A stretch of 64,000 nucleotides of DNA from Gautieria morchelliformis (taxonomy: Eukaryota; Basidiomycota; Agaricomycetes; Gomphales; Gomphaceae), in the NCBI GenBank assembly GCA_015179125.1, contig WHVA01000331.1, forward strand, positions 62,001-126,000, written 5' to 3'. The translations under genes and the position numbers were made by a program. A model generated the notes under the pieces. It saw only the letters and a program-made list of their open reading frames with translations, was not told the DNA's origin and did no database searches. Shown here one piece after another: positions 46,359-56,716 of this stretch; position 1 is the first letter of the stretch; each line of letters begins with the position of its first letter.

Positions 46359-47534
46359 ATGGATCCGGACGATCGTCTTCGGAATATGGAGGAGGAATTG
46401 ACGCGGAACCGGATGAAGACCGACGCGATTGAAACAGCCTTACAAGCGATTTTGGCTAAGTTAGATATTCCACAAGGTGGTGGAAATGAAATGTTGGATG
46501 ATCCGGATTTCGGAAAAGCGGAACTAGCGGAGGAGAGAAAGTCCGCGAAGTTAGCAAAGGTCAAACCCGCAACTCCGGCGGACTTTGACGGAGATCGGGA
46601 GAAGGGACGCGCATTCTTCAACACATGCAGCATCTACTTCGCAATTGTCGGAGACCTCTTTCCGAACGACCAGGCTCGGATTCACTGGGCATTGTCCTTT
46701 TTCAAGTCGGACCGCGCATCCCGTTTTGCAAACAAGGTGATCCGACATGAAGCAAAGGGCAAGGGGAACTACTTCCGAGACTGGGACGCCTTCGAGAAAA
46801 CATTTTCCGACCAGTTCTGCCCAAAAAATGAGCAGCTCGCAGCCCTTACGAAGCTTGAGGGGACCAGCTGGTACCAGGCCGAGGATCCGGTCGATGACTA
46901 TATCGATCGCTTCCAGGAGCTCATCGACCTTGCGGAGTATGATGACGACAAGACGATCGTCATCAAATTCCGACGAGGACTCGATCCGACACTCCAGAAC
47001 CAAGTTGCGCTGCTTGGGGATGGAGCTCCGGACTTTGATGACCCGGAAGGGTGGTACCAAGCTGCACAGAGGGTGTCCCGGAACAGGGAAGCAAATGAGG
47101 CCTTCGTGGAGACGAGCCGGAATATGACGCGCAGTTCCACTCGTCCTACTCCACCTGTGCCAAAATCCAGAAGCGCATTCATTCCCATGCGGAAAGTATT
47201 TCCGACGCTTTCTCCGCCCACTCCTATTAGGAACCATAGCCCTCCTCCCTCGAAGAGTGGCCCTGCCCCGATGGATGTTGACCGCATGCGCGGAAAAGGC
47301 CGCGGAACTATCACCTGCTTCCGATGTCAACAACCAGGCCACTATGCCCGCGAGTGCCCCCAAGCATTTGACATCCGGCTTATGACCACAGAGGAGAAAC
47401 TCGAGCTCCTTCCAGAGTTCCTCGCACTTGCGGACATAAGCAGAGTGCCTACTGCGGAAGGAGTTTCCGAAAATGCGGAACATGGCTCATCGGAAGCGGA
47501 AGATGCGTCGGATTTTGTGACGCGCAGCGGGTGA
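46359..47534 (+). CDS. gag: Gypsy A Gag (391 aa)
   Basis: Capsid/nucleocapsid polyprotein. The start is the ATG of MDPDDRLRNMEEELTRN. The central part matches the Ty3 Gag fold (FDGDREKGRAFFNTC, WALSFF, WYQAEDPVDDYIDRFQEL, IKFRRGLDPTLQNQV). The C-terminus has one zinc knuckle C-x2-C-x4-H-x4-C (CFRCQQPGHYARECP). The frame ends at TGA 47532-47534; pol is in the -1 frame and open from 47372, a 163-nt overlap. No slippery heptamer of the standard X-XXY-YYZ type is obvious in it. Gag B at 59550 is the same length. Confidence 0.93.
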   Translation: MDPDDRLRNMEEELTRNRMKTDAIETALQAILAKLDIPQGGGNEMLDDPDFGKAELAEERKSAKLAKVKPATPADFDGDREKGRAFFNTCSIYFAIVGDLFPNDQARIHWALSFFKSDRASRFANKVIRHEAKGKGNYFRDWDAFEKTFSDQFCPKNEQLAALTKLEGTSWYQAEDPVDDYIDRFQELIDLAEYDDDKTIVIKFRRGLDPTLQNQVALLGDGAPDFDDPEGWYQAAQRVSRNREANEAFVETSRNMTRSSTRPTPPVPKSRSAFIPMRKVFPTLSPPTPIRNHSPPPSKSGPAPMDVDRMRGKGRGTITCFRCQQPGHYARECPQAFDIRLMTTEEKLELLPEFLALADISRVPTAEGVSENAEHGSSEAEDASDFVTRSG

Positions 47535-50157
47535 GATGTGTGCCCCTGCTGCCTGTACATAACCGGTTTGCCTGTCTTGAAGTAGAGAATGAAAAGCCCC
47601 GACTCCCCTCACTTCATACAGACCCACCGGATAAAGTCACACAAAAGCCAAATCCGACACCTCGTCTATCCCGCATCCGCCCTTGGGAGAGACGCCTTCC
47701 GAAGCGCTATGTCGTTGCTGCCACCCCTGGCCCCAAGTCACTAGTCATTAAGGTAGAGATCCAGACGACAGATACGGCGGAAGTCAAATCCGGACCCGCC
47801 CTTGTCGATTGCGGGGCCACTGGTCAGTTTATGGACCGGGACTATGTGGAACGGAACCGACTGACGACGCGGAAGTTGCAACGTGCAATCCCGGTGTTCA
47901 ATGTGGATGGAAGCCCCAATGAGGCAGGGTCCATCACGGAGATAGTGGACACAATTCTCCGCTACGATGGACACTCGGAACGCACTTCCTTCGCTGTCAC
48001 CAGCCTGGGGAAGCAAGACATCATCCTTGGGTTTACCTGGCTTCAAGAGCACAACCCGGAGATCAATTGGCAGACTCGGAAGGTACTGATGAGTCGATGT
48101 CCAGCCAAGTGTCACATGTGCCGGTCGGAAGCGCGGAAGGAGCACCAGGAGCAGCGGAAGACCGAACGGCTCATACAGACATGTCGTTCCGGCCCCCATC
48201 CACTGCTTGCAGAAGAAGACTCGGAAGCGGAATTTGAACCGGATCCCACTTCCAATTCCGATTCCGATTCCGATTCCGACGTCATCCGACTCGGCCTGGA
48301 AGACGCTCTGACGGAAGGGGAGCGCTTGCTGTACGTAAACCTTCCGCCGGAGGCGGAACACATCCGCGCCACCGGAAATATTTCGCAACGCCTTGCTGAA
48401 GCCTCTAAGAGGTATGATAGAGTGGAGGCGGAAATTCCGGAGTACCTGCGGGAGTTTGAGGACGTCTTCTCCAAAGAGTTGTTTGATGCCCTGCCTCCGC
48501 GGAAACTGTGGGACCATGCCATCGAGTTGGAGCCTGGGTCGAAGCCCACCAACTGCAAGGTCTACCCGCTGTCACCCAAGGAGCAGGTAGAGCTCGATGC
48601 ATTCCTTGCGGAAAATCTCCGTACAGGGAGGATCTGCCCCTCCAAGTCACCCATGGCATCTCCGGTGTTCTTCATCAAGAAGAAGGACGGCTCGCTCAGA
48701 CTTGTGCAGGATTACCGGGCCTTGAATGCGATCACGATCAAGAACCGGTACCCCATTCCGCTCATTTCCGAATTGATCACACAACTCCGCGGGGCGAAGT
48801 ACTTCACCAAGCTGGATGTCCGCTGGGGCTTCAATAATGTCCGGATCCGGGAGGGAGATGAGTGGAAGGCCGCATTCCGCACCAACCGAGGACTCTTTGA
48901 GCCACAGGTCATGTTCTTTGGCCTCACCAACAGTCCTGCCACGTTCCAGACAATGATGAATGACATTTTCCGTGACATGATAGCAGAAGGGGTTGTCTGC
49001 GTCTACCTCGATGACATCCTCATCTTCACAAAAACAATGTCCGAACATCGGGAAGTCGTGCGGAGAGTGCTGGAACGACTCCGGGAGTACAACCTGTGTC
49101 TCAAGCCGGAAAAGTGCGAATTTGAGCGGACGCGGATAGAGTATCTTGGGGTGATCGTGTCGGAAGGAAAGGTGGAAATGGACCCCGTCAAGGTTTCCGG
49201 TGTGTCGGATTGGCCGGTGCCGCGGAACAAGAAGGAAGTCCAGTCCTTCATTGGGTTTGTCAATTTCTACCGGCGGTTCATCAAGGACTTCTCCTGCCAC
49301 GCCCGTGCCCTCTTCGACCTCACCAAGAAGGAGGTTGAATGGCGGTGGGGAGAGCCGGAACGGGCCTCCTTTGACAAACTCAAAGAGCTGATCACTTCCA
49401 CCCCGGTCCTGATCTTTCCCGACGACTCTCGCCCTTACCGAGTGGAGGCGGATTCTTCCGACGCAGCTACCGGAGCGGTCTTGTCGCAACAGTCATCGGA
49501 AGAAGGTGGGGGGTGGCATCCGATTGCCTTCTTCTCTAAGAGTCTCAGTCCGGTCGAGCGGAACTACGAGATCCATGACAAGGAGATGCTGGCAATCATC
49601 CGAGCGCTGGAAGAGTGGCGACACTTCCTTGAGGGTGCTCTATGCCCTTTTGAGATCTGGACAGACCACAAGAACCTCGAGTATTTCCGCACGTCTAAGA
49701 AGCTGAACCGACGACAAGCACGGTGGTCCCTACACCTGTCCCGGTTTGACTTCATGCTCCACCACCGCCCCGGCCGCACCATGGGCAAGCCCGATGCCCT
49801 ATCCCGCCGCGCGGATCACGGAAGCGGAAGTGGAGACAACGCGGATATGACACTGCTCCGCCCAAGTCTCTTTGCAATCCGTGCCCTAGAAGGAGTAACT
49901 GCAGTTGGGGCGGAAGCGGAAATGCTCCGGGATATCCGGAGGCAGTACCGGAATGGAGAGAAGGAGGAGTCGGTGGTGAAGGCAGTGGAGGAACTCCGGA
50001 AAGGGCACTCACGGTCTGTACGGGCAGCGGAATGGTCGGAACATGATGGACTGCTCCACTTCAGAGGCAAGGTCTATGTTCCGGGTGGGGCGGACCTCCG
50101 CCGTTGCATCGTGTCCCAGCACCATGACACACGGGTCGCTGGGCATGCTGGCAGGTG

Positions 50158-50162
50158 GAAGA
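50158..50162. repeat. Target-site duplication of the copia element, left (GAAGA)
   Basis: GAAGA before the left LTR, repeated at 55422-55426. The empty site GAAGA in Gypsy B is at 63335-63339. Confidence 0.95.
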
Positions 50163-50660
50163 TGTAGAGGACAGGAATTATAGGCAGTAGGTATGGACTT
50201 GTTATTCAAAAGAATAGACTAGAAATCAATTCACTCTCTCAGTGAATTTAGTGGTCACTATAAATATATTATACACTACCTAGAAATCAATTCACTACAG
50301 AGGATTTCTAGGTCAATAAATGCAAAGACTACTAGACTAATTTACTTGCCTCTCTCAGTGAATTTAGTGGTCACTGAGAGAGGGGGAAATGTGTTCCACT
50401 GCGCATGTACTACTACCCGGCCCTTTAGCGCCCAAGAGCTCGCGCGTCGAAGTCATTTCAGACTCCGCTGGGTGCAGCCGCTTGTGAAAGTAGGAATAAC
50501 AAGATGAAATAGAGAGATAAGGAATGAGTGGAAAATTTCGAAAATAACCAGAGAAATGGATGCATAATACAAGAACAATGTGAGAAGAAATTGGAAGGCC
50601 ACACAACAAATTGGATATATTATGCTTGATTTTGGTGCAGGAGCATAAATGCACCCAACA
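50163..50660 (-). repeat. Copia 3' LTR (498 bp)
   Basis: Begins TGTAGAGGACAGG and ends GCACCCAACA on the plus strand. It contains internal repeats of CTCTCAGTGAATTTAGTGG and TAGAAATCAATTCACT, two copies each. Confidence 0.95.
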
Positions 50661-50671
50661 CGCCCCCTCAA
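50661..50671 (-). other. Copia polypurine tract
   Basis: On the minus strand TTGAGGGGGCG directly precedes the 3' LTR and serves as plus-strand primer. The gag-pol stop at 50674 lies only 13 nt away from the LTR. Confidence 0.8.
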
Positions 50672-50673
50672 GC

Positions 50674-53600
50674 TTAATATATTCCGATTTGCTCGTTGAG
50701 AATCTTCACTCTAGGACTAGGAAGTCCTTTAGTGAGGATATCTGCCAACATTTGTTCGGTTGGCAAATAAACGAGCTTGGCTTGTTGATTTTTGATTATA
50801 TCTCGAAGGAAATATAACCTGATGTCGAAATGCTTGGTTCTCGTGTGTTGTTGGGTGCCATACGTGATGGCAATGGCTGATTGATTGTCTGAATAAACTT
50901 GGATGGGTCTGTTCAGTGGTTGGAATATTTCAGAAATAAAATGGCGCATCCAAAGAGCCTCTTTGCCCGCATGGGTCAGGGCGACGAATTCGGCTTCAGT
51001 TGATGAGAGGGCTACTATCGACTGTTTCTGGCAACTCCATGAAACAGTGCCTCCATCAATCTGAAATAAGTATGCCGAATACGAACGCCTATGACTCTGT
51101 GAACCCCAATCCGCATCTGAATACCCCATCAAGCCGTCTTGATTTCTTCCAAGTGTGAGCTTGTAATGCTTCGTGCCTTTCAAATATTTGAAGACACGTT
51201 TGACTGCATTCCAGTGTGTGCCACCTGGATTTTCAAGGAATTGCGAGAGTAATGACACCGCAAATGCAATGTCAGGTCGAGTGGCTACAGCCGCCCACAT
51301 CAGTGATCCTATAGCTTGCCTGTATGGAAACTTCGACATGGCTTTCTTGCCTCTCTCTGTAGAAGGACATTGGTCTTTAGATAATTTTACGGCTGGATCA
51401 AGAGGCGTAGCATAAGTCTTTGCATCTTCGAGATTAAATTTTTTGATGATCTTCTCGATGTATGCAGGTTGTGAAATTGCAATGGTCTTCTTCTGCCAGT
51501 CTCTTTCGATTTTGAGATTCAATAGCCAATGAATCTCGCCTAGATCTTTCATACTGAAGACCTGAGCAAGATCTCGTTTGACTTCATCCAGGACTGATTG
51601 ATTCTCAGCTGTGATGGTAAGGTCATCCACAGCTGTTGCAATGATCACATGCCCCTTTTCGCCACGTCTATAAAATACAGCCCCGTCTGTGGCTGACGTA
51701 GTGAATCCTAACTTGTGGAATTCACCACTTAGACGTTTGTACCATTCTCTTCCAGATTGCTTGAGGCCGTAGAGTGCTTTCTTCAAAAGTAGCACTTCGC
51801 CTTTGTCTCCTGACTCATATCCATACGGCTGCTTCATGTAAATAGGTTCGGGCAACGTAGCATTGAGGTATGCATAGTCCACGTCCATTTGATGAATAGG
51901 CCAGTCATTCCTAGCAGCAATGGCGCATATGATCCGTAGGGAGGATAACCGAGCAACAGGTGAGTATGTCTCATCATAGTCGACTCCAAACTTCTGTGTG
52001 AAGCCTTGGGCGACCATTCTCGATTTAGGCATTATTGGTTTCCCTTCTGGATTACGCTTCCAAAGGTAGACCCATTTATTACCGACAATATTGGCTCCAG
52101 GAGGTGGTTTGGCTCGTTCCCACACTCCCTTGTCGATTAGGGCCTCATACTCTTTGTCCATTGATTTCTTCCACATAGGATTATTCAGAGCTTCGTCTGC
52201 ATTGCTAGGTTCAATTTGACTCAAATCCGGCGCCTTGTTATTGTTTTGACCGTCGGTTAGAAACGCACTGATGGCACACTCATAGCTACTGATGCCATCA
52301 ATCTCGGAGGATAATTCTTGGTCGAATAAAACTTCTTCATGGTCCTCAACGTCCTCGTAAGCTAGCGTAGTCATATGTGCGCCAGCTTGTCTCTGGGTTT
52401 GAGATCTTGTTACGGGACCTGATGGGGCCGGCTGCACTTGTTGTTGACGGATCCTTTCGCTTCTCCTTATCGGTTCAGCTTCTCTAGGTCTGTCATCAAC
52501 TCCCTGAATAGGTTGCAGCTTTTCAAGATATTCTTCCGGTGCACTTTCATCAATTTCTTCGATCTTTGCCTCTTCGCTGACTAAGCGACCGGGCACAGGC
52601 ACTGATGCCGGAATGGCCTTCTTCTCTTCTTTAGACGTAGGTAGCTTGGATTCCTCAATAGAAATGATTGGGACCTTTCCCTTCTTCATCTCTGAATCAA
52701 ACACAACATTCCGCTCGACAGAAACTTTGTGCGAGTCAGGCCAATAAACATAATGACCATGGCTCTGCGCAGAAATTCCTATCCACCGAGCTCTCTTGGC
52801 ACGAGCTGCCAATTTATCTCCCTGAGTGATTTTAACATAAATTTCAGTTCCCCACGCGTGAATGTCTTTGAGATTCGGTTTTTCATGGTGAATCATCTCG
52901 TAGGGCGTTTTATCTGGTAGAGCTCTTGTATGCGTCCTATTCCTAAGATAATTGGCATGCTGTATCGCATAGCCCCATAATATCTTAGGAAGGCCTGATT
53001 CTAGCAGCATGGCACGAGTTCTCTCAGTGAGAGTTCGATTCAGGCGTTCCGCAACACCATTGGACTCTGGTGTGTCGTGTACCGTCAACTGATGCTTCGT
53101 GCCTTGTTTGGCTAGATGCTGTTCGAATTCAGAGCTCATATACTCGCCCCCTCGATCAGAAACAAGTGCCTTGATGTGCACATTTCTCTGTCGAAGCATT
53201 AAAGCCTCGTAGAGCTTGTACTTTGAGAATGCTTCTGATTTGTTCGCCATGAGATAGATCACCGATTCTCTTGAGTAGTCATCGATAAAGGAGACATAAT
53301 ATGACTTCTTATCGATCGTGAGGTGTCTTGCAGGTCCCCAGACATCAGAATAAATTCTGTCACCGAATTTTGATGTTCGGTCTCTGGGTTCTCGAGGAAG
53401 AGGTTTGCGCGCAATCTTGGCCTGAATACACGCATCACAGACAATTCTATCGCCTGTGGAGCTCAGTTCAATGCCCAATATCATGCCATGATTTAATAGA
53501 TGTTGTAGGGACTTCTGCGAGATGTGCCCCATCTTTTGATGAATTTCCATGGCAGATAAACACATATGGGCTTGAGCACTTGGTGACTGGAGGTCTAGTC

Positions 53601-54918
53601 GATATAAGCCATTGACTTTCGGTGCTTGCATCAATACTTTTCCAGCAGCATTAGATATTGTGCATTTCTGGCCACCGAGTCGAATGTCGTAGCCAGCATC
53701 ATCGCACCGACCGATCGAGACGAGGGTAGCAGCAATTTTGGGTGCATAGTATGTATCTTGCAACGTGACTTCTACTGTTCTATCTCCAACCTTATTGGAT
53801 AATACGAGCAGTCCTGAGCCGAAGGCATCAAAGGTACCTTTGTTGGCTGCTCGGATAGTCCTCGGCTGTGAGAATTGACAGTAGTTCCTCAATAAATTTT
53901 TGTGAGGAGTCATATGCGATGTCGTTCCGGTGTCGAGTATGACTATAACTCCTGAGGATGTGCTCAAATTGAAATTAGAGCACTCGTCGAAATTGGTGAA
54001 GGCAAGATGCCCATCACCACTTTCCTCAGAAGTAGACTCTTCTTCGGCAACATTCGCTTTTGCTTTACCCTTCTTCTTCTTCTTGCCTTTGGCTTTCTTC
54101 TTCTGACGTGGTCCTTGACCTTCTTTACCACCTCCTTTAGCCCAGCAATTTTCGATGGAATGTCCAGGCTTTTTGCAGTTGGTGCATACATGCGCCTTCT
54201 GCCCCTTCTGGTCCTTCTTAGTAGATGAACCAATAAACACCTGCTCTTCTTGCGGGAGTGTTTTCTTCCTGTCATACTGAGCCTTTAGTACCCTAATAAT
54301 ATTATCAGGGACCAATGGCATCCCGCATTCTTCAAGCGAAGTTGTAAGGGCATTCATGACTGCCTCATAGGATGGTGGAAGTGACGCAAGGATTATGTCC
54401 ATGAATTCTTCTTCAGAAACTCTAGCTCCCATCTCATTAAGACGAGCATATAGGTCTTGGGCCTTGTCCAAGTGATCTCTCAAGTCTCCATCCTCAGGAC
54501 ATCTCATACTGCGGAGTTGTCTCTGCAGGCTGGTGAGGACCATCTTGGGCTTTTTGGTCATTTCATTGACCAGTGCATCCCAAGTCTCTTTTGCTGTCTT
54601 CTGCTTCTGTAGCATCAGGGCTAATGACTCTGACACTGAGACGATGATTTGGGTCTTGGCTTGTCCTTCTCTAGCAAGGTATCTCTCCAGCTTCTCCTCG
54701 GCCTTATCCATCTGAGTTTCCTCAGCTTCTGTTAGAATATGGCCTGGGGGCATGACTGGAGGATCAGGAGGTCGAGTGACTCTCCCTTCTACATGCTTGA
54801 GTAGATTTTTGGACTCGAAATAGCTGATGAGAGTGGCTCGCCACAATGGCCAATTACTACCATCAGTAGCAAGCTTCTCAACACCCAATAGCTTCTCAGA
54901 AGTGTCTCCGGGGCCCAT
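50674..54918 (-). CDS. Copia Gag-Pol polyprotein (1414 aa)
   Basis: Single frame in pol order protease-integrase-RT-RNase H. Residues 1-240 are Gag (WPLWRATLISYFESKN, then ETWDALVNEM); zinc knuckle CTNCKKPGHSIENC at 245-258; protease ILDTGTTSHM with D near 329; integrase zinc finger HQKMGH (about 460) and CDACIQAK (about 494-500); integrase DDE D525, D588, E624 with exact D-x35-E spacing (SDVWG, VSDRGGEY, GVAERLNRT). RT: MDVDYAYLNATL, LKKALYGLKQSGREWY, AVDDLTI, where most copia RTs have YVDD or FVDD. RNase H: YSDADWGSQ, ALSSTEAEFVAL, DNQSAIAI. No stops or frameshifts. The start codon lies in the primer-binding site (see findings). Confidence 0.95.
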   Translation of the reverse strand: MGPGDTSEKLLGVEKLATDGSNWPLWRATLISYFESKNLLKHVEGRVTRPPDPPVMPPGHILTEAEETQMDKAEEKLERYLAREGQAKTQIIVSVSESLALMLQKQKTAKETWDALVNEMTKKPKMVLTSLQRQLRSMRCPEDGDLRDHLDKAQDLYARLNEMGARVSEEEFMDIILASLPPSYEAVMNALTTSLEECGMPLVPDNIIRVLKAQYDRKKTLPQEEQVFIGSSTKKDQKGQKAHVCTNCKKPGHSIENCWAKGGGKEGQGPRQKKKAKGKKKKKGKAKANVAEEESTSEESGDGHLAFTNFDECSNFNLSTSSGVIVILDTGTTSHMTPHKNLLRNYCQFSQPRTIRAANKGTFDAFGSGLLVLSNKVGDRTVEVTLQDTYYAPKIAATLVSIGRCDDAGYDIRLGGQKCTISNAAGKVLMQAPKVNGLYRLDLQSPSAQAHMCLSAMEIHQKMGHISQKSLQHLLNHGMILGIELSSTGDRIVCDACIQAKIARKPLPREPRDRTSKFGDRIYSDVWGPARHLTIDKKSYYVSFIDDYSRESVIYLMANKSEAFSKYKLYEALMLRQRNVHIKALVSDRGGEYMSSEFEQHLAKQGTKHQLTVHDTPESNGVAERLNRTLTERTRAMLLESGLPKILWGYAIQHANYLRNRTHTRALPDKTPYEMIHHEKPNLKDIHAWGTEIYVKITQGDKLAARAKRARWIGISAQSHGHYVYWPDSHKVSVERNVVFDSEMKKGKVPIISIEESKLPTSKEEKKAIPASVPVPGRLVSEEAKIEEIDESAPEEYLEKLQPIQGVDDRPREAEPIRRSERIRQQQVQPAPSGPVTRSQTQRQAGAHMTTLAYEDVEDHEEVLFDQELSSEIDGISSYECAISAFLTDGQNNNKAPDLSQIEPSNADEALNNPMWKKSMDKEYEALIDKGVWERAKPPPGANIVGNKWVYLWKRNPEGKPIMPKSRMVAQGFTQKFGVDYDETYSPVARLSSLRIICAIAARNDWPIHQMDVDYAYLNATLPEPIYMKQPYGYESGDKGEVLLLKKALYGLKQSGREWYKRLSGEFHKLGFTTSATDGAVFYRRGEKGHVIIATAVDDLTITAENQSVLDEVKRDLAQVFSMKDLGEIHWLLNLKIERDWQKKTIAISQPAYIEKIIKKFNLEDAKTYATPLDPAVKLSKDQCPSTERGKKAMSKFPYRQAIGSLMWAAVATRPDIAFAVSLLSQFLENPGGTHWNAVKRVFKYLKGTKHYKLTLGRNQDGLMGYSDADWGSQSHRRSYSAYLFQIDGGTVSWSCQKQSIVALSSTEAEFVALTHAGKEALWMRHFISEIFQPLNRPIQVYSDNQSAIAITYGTQQHTRTKHFDIRLYFLRDIIKNQQAKLVYLPTEQMLADILTKGLPSPRVKILNEQIGIY

Positions 54919-54923
54919 AACCC
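54911..54923 (-). promoter_or_regulatory. Copia primer-binding site (half-tRNA-iMet type)
   Basis: Immediately inside the 5' LTR the minus strand reads GGGTTATGGGCCC. This matches the anticodon stem-loop complement of initiator tRNA-Met with one mismatch, as in the Drosophila copia element, which is primed by an internally cleaved tRNA-iMet. The gag-pol ATG (54918-54916) is part of this site. Confidence 0.7.
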
Positions 54924-55421
54924 TGTAGAGGACAGGAATTATAGGCAGTAGGTATGGACTTGTTATTCAAAAGAATAGACTAGAAATCAATTCACTCTCT
55001 CAGTGAATTTAGTGGTCACTATAAATATATTATACACTACCTAGAAATCAATTCACTACAGAGGATTTCTAGGTCAATAAATGCAAAGACTACTAGACTA
55101 ATTTACTTGCCTCTCTCAGTGAATTTAGTGGTCACTGAGAGAGGGGGAAATGTGTTCCACTGCGCATGTACTACTACCCGGCCCTTTAGCGCCCAAGAGC
55201 TCGCGCGTCGAAGTCATTTCAGACTCCGCTGGGTGCAGCCGCTTGTGAAAGTAGGAATAACAAGATGAAATAGAGAGATAAGGAATGAGTGGAAAATTTC
55301 GAAAATAACCAGAGAAATGGATGCATAATACAAGAACAATGTGAGAAGAAATTGGAAGGCCACACAACAAATTGGATATATTATGCTTGATTTTGGTGCA
55401 GGAGCATAAATGCACCCAACA
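54924..55421 (-). repeat. Copia 5' LTR (498 bp)
   Basis: Looks the same as the LTR at 50163-50660 at every position I compared. Confidence 0.95.
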
Positions 55422-56702
55422 GAAGACGCTGGAGTTAGTGGCTCGGAATTACTGGTGGCCTCAGATGTCCCGCTACATCGGACAGTACGTGAAGACGTGT
55501 GACCTTTGTCTCCGAACCAAAGCGCAACGACGTCCGCCCGTCGGAGAACTTGTTCCGCTCCCGATTCCCGAATCCCGCTGGGACACCATCAGTGTCGACT
55601 TCATCGTTGAACTCCCAGAGTCTCATGGCTACGACGCGATCATGAACGTCGTGGATTCGGTGAGCAAGGTGTCCCACTTCATTCCGACGCACACGACGAT
55701 CACAGCCCTCGGAGCGGCCCGCCTGTTCCTTGCACATGTCTGGAAGTTGCATGGGCTCCCGAAGCAAGTCGTTTCCGACCGAGGTCCGCAGTTTGTCGCG
55801 GAACTGACTCGGGAGCTCTACCGCCTGCTCGGCATAAGGCTGGCTACCACCACAGCGTACCATCCGCAGGGTGACGGACAGACGGAACGGGTCAATCAGG
55901 AGTTGGAGCAATATCTCCGCCTCTTTGTCAACGAGAGGCAGGATGACTGGGATGAGTTACTTCCGCTGGCGGAATTCCAATACAACAACCATGTCCATTC
56001 CGCCACGCAACAGACTCCCTTCATGCTTGACTCCGGACGACACCCGCGGATGGGCTTCGAACCACGCCAGGCTGACTCCCGACTCGAGACAGTCAATGAG
56101 TTCCGAGACCGCATGGACTCCACCCTTTCGGAAGCCAAGTCGGCCCTTGCGAAGGCCAAGGATGACATGGCAAGGTACTACAACCGACGCCGGGTTCCTG
56201 CCCCAGAGTACCAAGTTGGAGACAAGGTGTACCTAGATGCAAGTGACATCCGCACCACACGCCCTTCGCAGAAGCTTGCCCACCGCTACCTTGGGCCCTT
56301 CACAGTGACGCGGAGGGTTGGACGGAATGCATACCGCCTCCGACTTCCGATGTCCATGTCCCGCCTCCACCCCGTCTTCAACGTGGTGAAGTTACTCCCT
56401 ATGCTTGAGGACCCGATTCCACGTCGGAAGGCTCATCCGCCACCTCCACCAGAAATTGTAGATGGGGAAGAGCACTACGTGGTGGAACGGATCCTGGACA
56501 GCCGGTTTGTGCGAGGACGACTCCAATTCCTCGTGAAATGGGAAGGGTATGGGTACGAGGAGAATTCGTGGGTCCCGGAGCACGATGTTTCCGCTCCTGA
56601 CAAACTCCGGGAGTTCTATAGGACACATCCAGGTGCCCCTCGCCGAATCCGCTCGCTGGCATTTCAATCCCTTGTGTCCCGTGCTTCGAGGACGCAGCAC
56701 GC

Positions 56703-56716
56703 TAGAGGGGGGGTGA
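56703..56716 (+). other. Gypsy A polypurine tract
   Basis: TAGAGGGGGGGTGA directly before the 3' LTR. It lies inside the pol reading frame, which runs on into the LTR. Confidence 0.75.

Larger units (their letters stand above)
50163..55421 (-). mobile_element. Ty1/copia retrotransposon, full length, apparently intact
   Basis: 5,259 bp, antisense to Gypsy A and sitting in its integrase zinc finger. Two 498-bp LTRs looked identical on reading, the TSD is GAAGA, and the single gag-pol frame of 1414 codons is unbroken. Order in the minus direction: LTR 55421-54924, PBS, gag-protease-integrase-RT-RNase H, polypurine tract, LTR 50660-50163. The integrase-before-RT order proves the copia group. It has every part needed for activity, and with identical LTRs it must have inserted recently. 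Confidence 0.96.

Noticed and set aside
46551..47483. 310-codon open frame antisense to Gypsy A gag, with a counterpart in Gypsy B, plus other long antisense frames over pol (47741-48517, 48647-49489, 60932-61696, 61826-62479)
   Set aside because: They mirror strongly biased codon use on the sense strand, contain no recognisable domain and have no promoter context. The sense frames carry the known retrotransposon domains.
50364..50654. 96-codon frame inside the copia LTR, repeated identically in the other LTR
   Set aside because: It lies in the LTR, opens at a random ATG and has no homology I recognise; its duplication only reflects the LTR pair.
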